Source: Thermofilum uzonense
GTDB lineage: Archaea > Thermoproteota > Thermoprotei > Thermofilales > Thermofilaceae
Length of the DNA: 64,000 bases
Direction: 5' to 3'
Assembly (NCBI RefSeq): GCF_000993805.1
Contig: NZ_CP009961.1
Span: forward strand, 1,048,714-1,112,713
How positions within the stretch are numbered: position 1 is the stretch's first letter; every line of letters begins with the position of its first letter. Position numbers and translations under genes: made by a program. The notes beneath the pieces were generated by a model. It did no database searches. It had not been told where the DNA came from and saw nothing but the letters and a program-made list of their open reading frames with translations. Shown piece by piece: positions 63,263 through 64,000 of the stretch.

Positions 63263-64000
63263 ATGAAAGGCATCGCATCGATATACGGTTACGGCGCATA
63301 TATCCCGGTTTACAGAATAGAGGCTAAGGAGATCGCGAGGGTGCACACGAAGGGTGGTGAGAAAGCTCCCATAAAATCTAAGAGCCTCCCCGGACCGGAC
63401 GAGGACTCTCTAACCATGGCTTATGAGGCAGCTAAAAACGCTCTCAAAAGGGCGAGAATCGACCCCTCACTTGTAGAGGCTCTCTATATTGGCTCCGAGA
63501 GCCCCCCTTATGCAGTCAAACCCTCGGCCACAGTAATCGCGGAGGCACTGGGCCTCTCTCGAAAGCTTTACGGCATAGACATGGAGTTCGCGTGTAAGGC
63601 AGGCACTACAGCCGTTATTAGCGTCGCCTCACTTATATCTTCTGGAGTGATAAAGTATGGAATGGGTATCGGGACGGACACTGCGCAAGGCCGCCCAGGC
63701 GACGAGCTTGAATATACCGCAGCTGCTGGAGCTGCAGCTTATCTATTGGGCCCCTTGTCAAGAGAGAGTGTGGCCACTATCGAACATACTTATAGCTATG
63801 TGAGTGATACGCCAGACTTTTGGAGACGAGAAGGGGAGAAATTTCCAATGCATACTTTTAGGTTTACCGGAGAGCCAGCATACTTTCAACACATAGAAGG
63901 TGCGGCGAGAGGCCTGATGGAGGAAACAGGCCTAAGACCTGGGGACTTTAACTACGTGGTATTTCATCAGCCAAACGTTAAGTTTCCTCAGCGCATGGCG
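63263..64000 (+). CDS. HMG-CoA synthase, N-terminal part (cut by window edge)
   Basis: Translation from the ATG at 63263 gives 246 open codons to the window end, so the gene continues beyond. It begins MKGIASIYGYGAYIPVYRIE and carries the archaeal HMG-CoA synthase set: GPDEDSLTMAYEAAKNALKR, GSESPPYAVKPSAT with Glu79, EFACKAGTTAVIS with the acyl-carrying Cys111, and VVFHQPN with His235. These three residues form the catalytic triad of the enzyme that condenses acetyl-CoA and acetoacetyl-CoA, the first committed step toward mevalonate. In many archaea thiolase and a DUF35 protein follow; that would lie outside. AATTTAAAC upstream is a possible TATA box. Confidence 0.95.
   Translation, partial: MKGIASIYGYGAYIPVYRIEAKEIARVHTKGGEKAPIKSKSLPGPDEDSLTMAYEAAKNALKRARIDPSLVEALYIGSESPPYAVKPSATVIAEALGLSRKLYGIDMEFACKAGTTAVISVASLISSGVIKYGMGIGTDTAQGRPGDELEYTAAAGAAAYLLGPLSRESVATIEHTYSYVSDTPDFWRREGEKFPMHTFRFTGEPAYFQHIEGAARGLMEETGLRPGDFNYVVFHQPNVKFPQRMA

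Noticed and set aside
1-64000. CRISPR array
   Set aside because: No regularly spaced direct repeats were seen. The Rossmann/winged-helix protein at 30233 therefore has no CRISPR context.

Overview
The window reads as a densely packed archaeal chromosome from a hyperthermophilic crenarchaeon (Thermoproteota), plausibly a Thermofilum relative. The lineage is my inference. What supports it: Orc1/Cdc6, archaeal ribosomal protein L12, A/V-type ATPase subunits, class I lysyl-tRNA synthetase, a FlaK/PibD-type prepilin peptidase, aconitase X plus HMG-CoA synthase of the archaeal mevalonate route, IorAB, tRNA genes with bulge-helix-bulge introns, many GTG/TTG starts, and TATA boxes about 26-30 bases before start codons (leaderless transcripts).

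Layout. 1-2.1 kb: DHH phosphoesterase (cut by the edge), ASCH protein, Orc1/Cdc6. 2.2-2.6 kb: a decayed TnpB element, copy A of a repeat family. 2.8-8.4 kb: small membrane protein, DUF354, L12, prepilin peptidase, DUF92, then an NfeD-stomatin pair. 8.4-9.9 kb: a compact operon of ArsR-like regulator, membrane/coiled-coil protein, 43-residue micro-ORF and bactofilin. 10-13.1 kb: sugar-isomerase-like, cyclophilin-like and DhnA-aldolase operon, diverging from an AEC transporter. 13.1-20 kb: asparaginase, TatA, coiled-coil protein, NadM, RNase HII, hexapeptide acyltransferase, FGGY kinase. 20-30 kb: acetyl-CoA synthetase, tRNA-Ala(TGC), amidohydrolase, Trm5, ATPase subunits F/E/G and a second F-like protein, phosphohexomutase, Trm112-like, GluRS, tRNA-Ala(GGC). 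30-36 kb: Rossmann/wHTH unknown, SecB-like protein, IorAB, geranylgeranyl-reductase-like protein. 35.8-49.2 kb: repeat B, surface protein, LysRS, coiled-coil/wHTH cluster, uracil-DNA glycosylase, aconitase X pair, repeat C, and a giant CcdA redox fusion. 49.3-55.4 kb: maltokinase-like, KaiC-like plus regulator, glycogen synthase, GH57. 55.5-56.5 kb: three intron-bearing tRNAs, a truncated P-loop gene, a tRNA-end scar and repeat D. 56.5-64 kb: metallophosphoesterase, polyprenol-kinase-like protein, second giant redox protein, coiled-coil protein, cis-prenyltransferase, DeoC and HMG-CoA synthase (cut by the edge).

How the parts fit. Isoprenoid/lipid genes recur (HMG-CoA synthase, aconitase X, geranylgeranyl reductase-like, UppS, polyprenol kinase-like) and would supply archaeal lipids and the dolichol carrier. 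Glycogen synthase, GH57, a maltokinase-like protein and a phosphohexomutase form an alpha-glucan module. Two large exported proteins share a propeller/Ig-like/thioredoxin plan, one with a fused CcdA electron conduit, and suggest an extracytoplasmic thiol-redox relay.

The least ordinary signals are (1) four same-orientation copies of a roughly 0.2-kb repeat built from the end of a TnpB element plus a minus-strand coiled-coil reading frame, (2) the integration scar at 56.1-56.5 kb, (3) the paired giant redox proteins, (4) the bactofilin micro-operon, and (5) a D-loop intron in tRNA-Glu(CTC).
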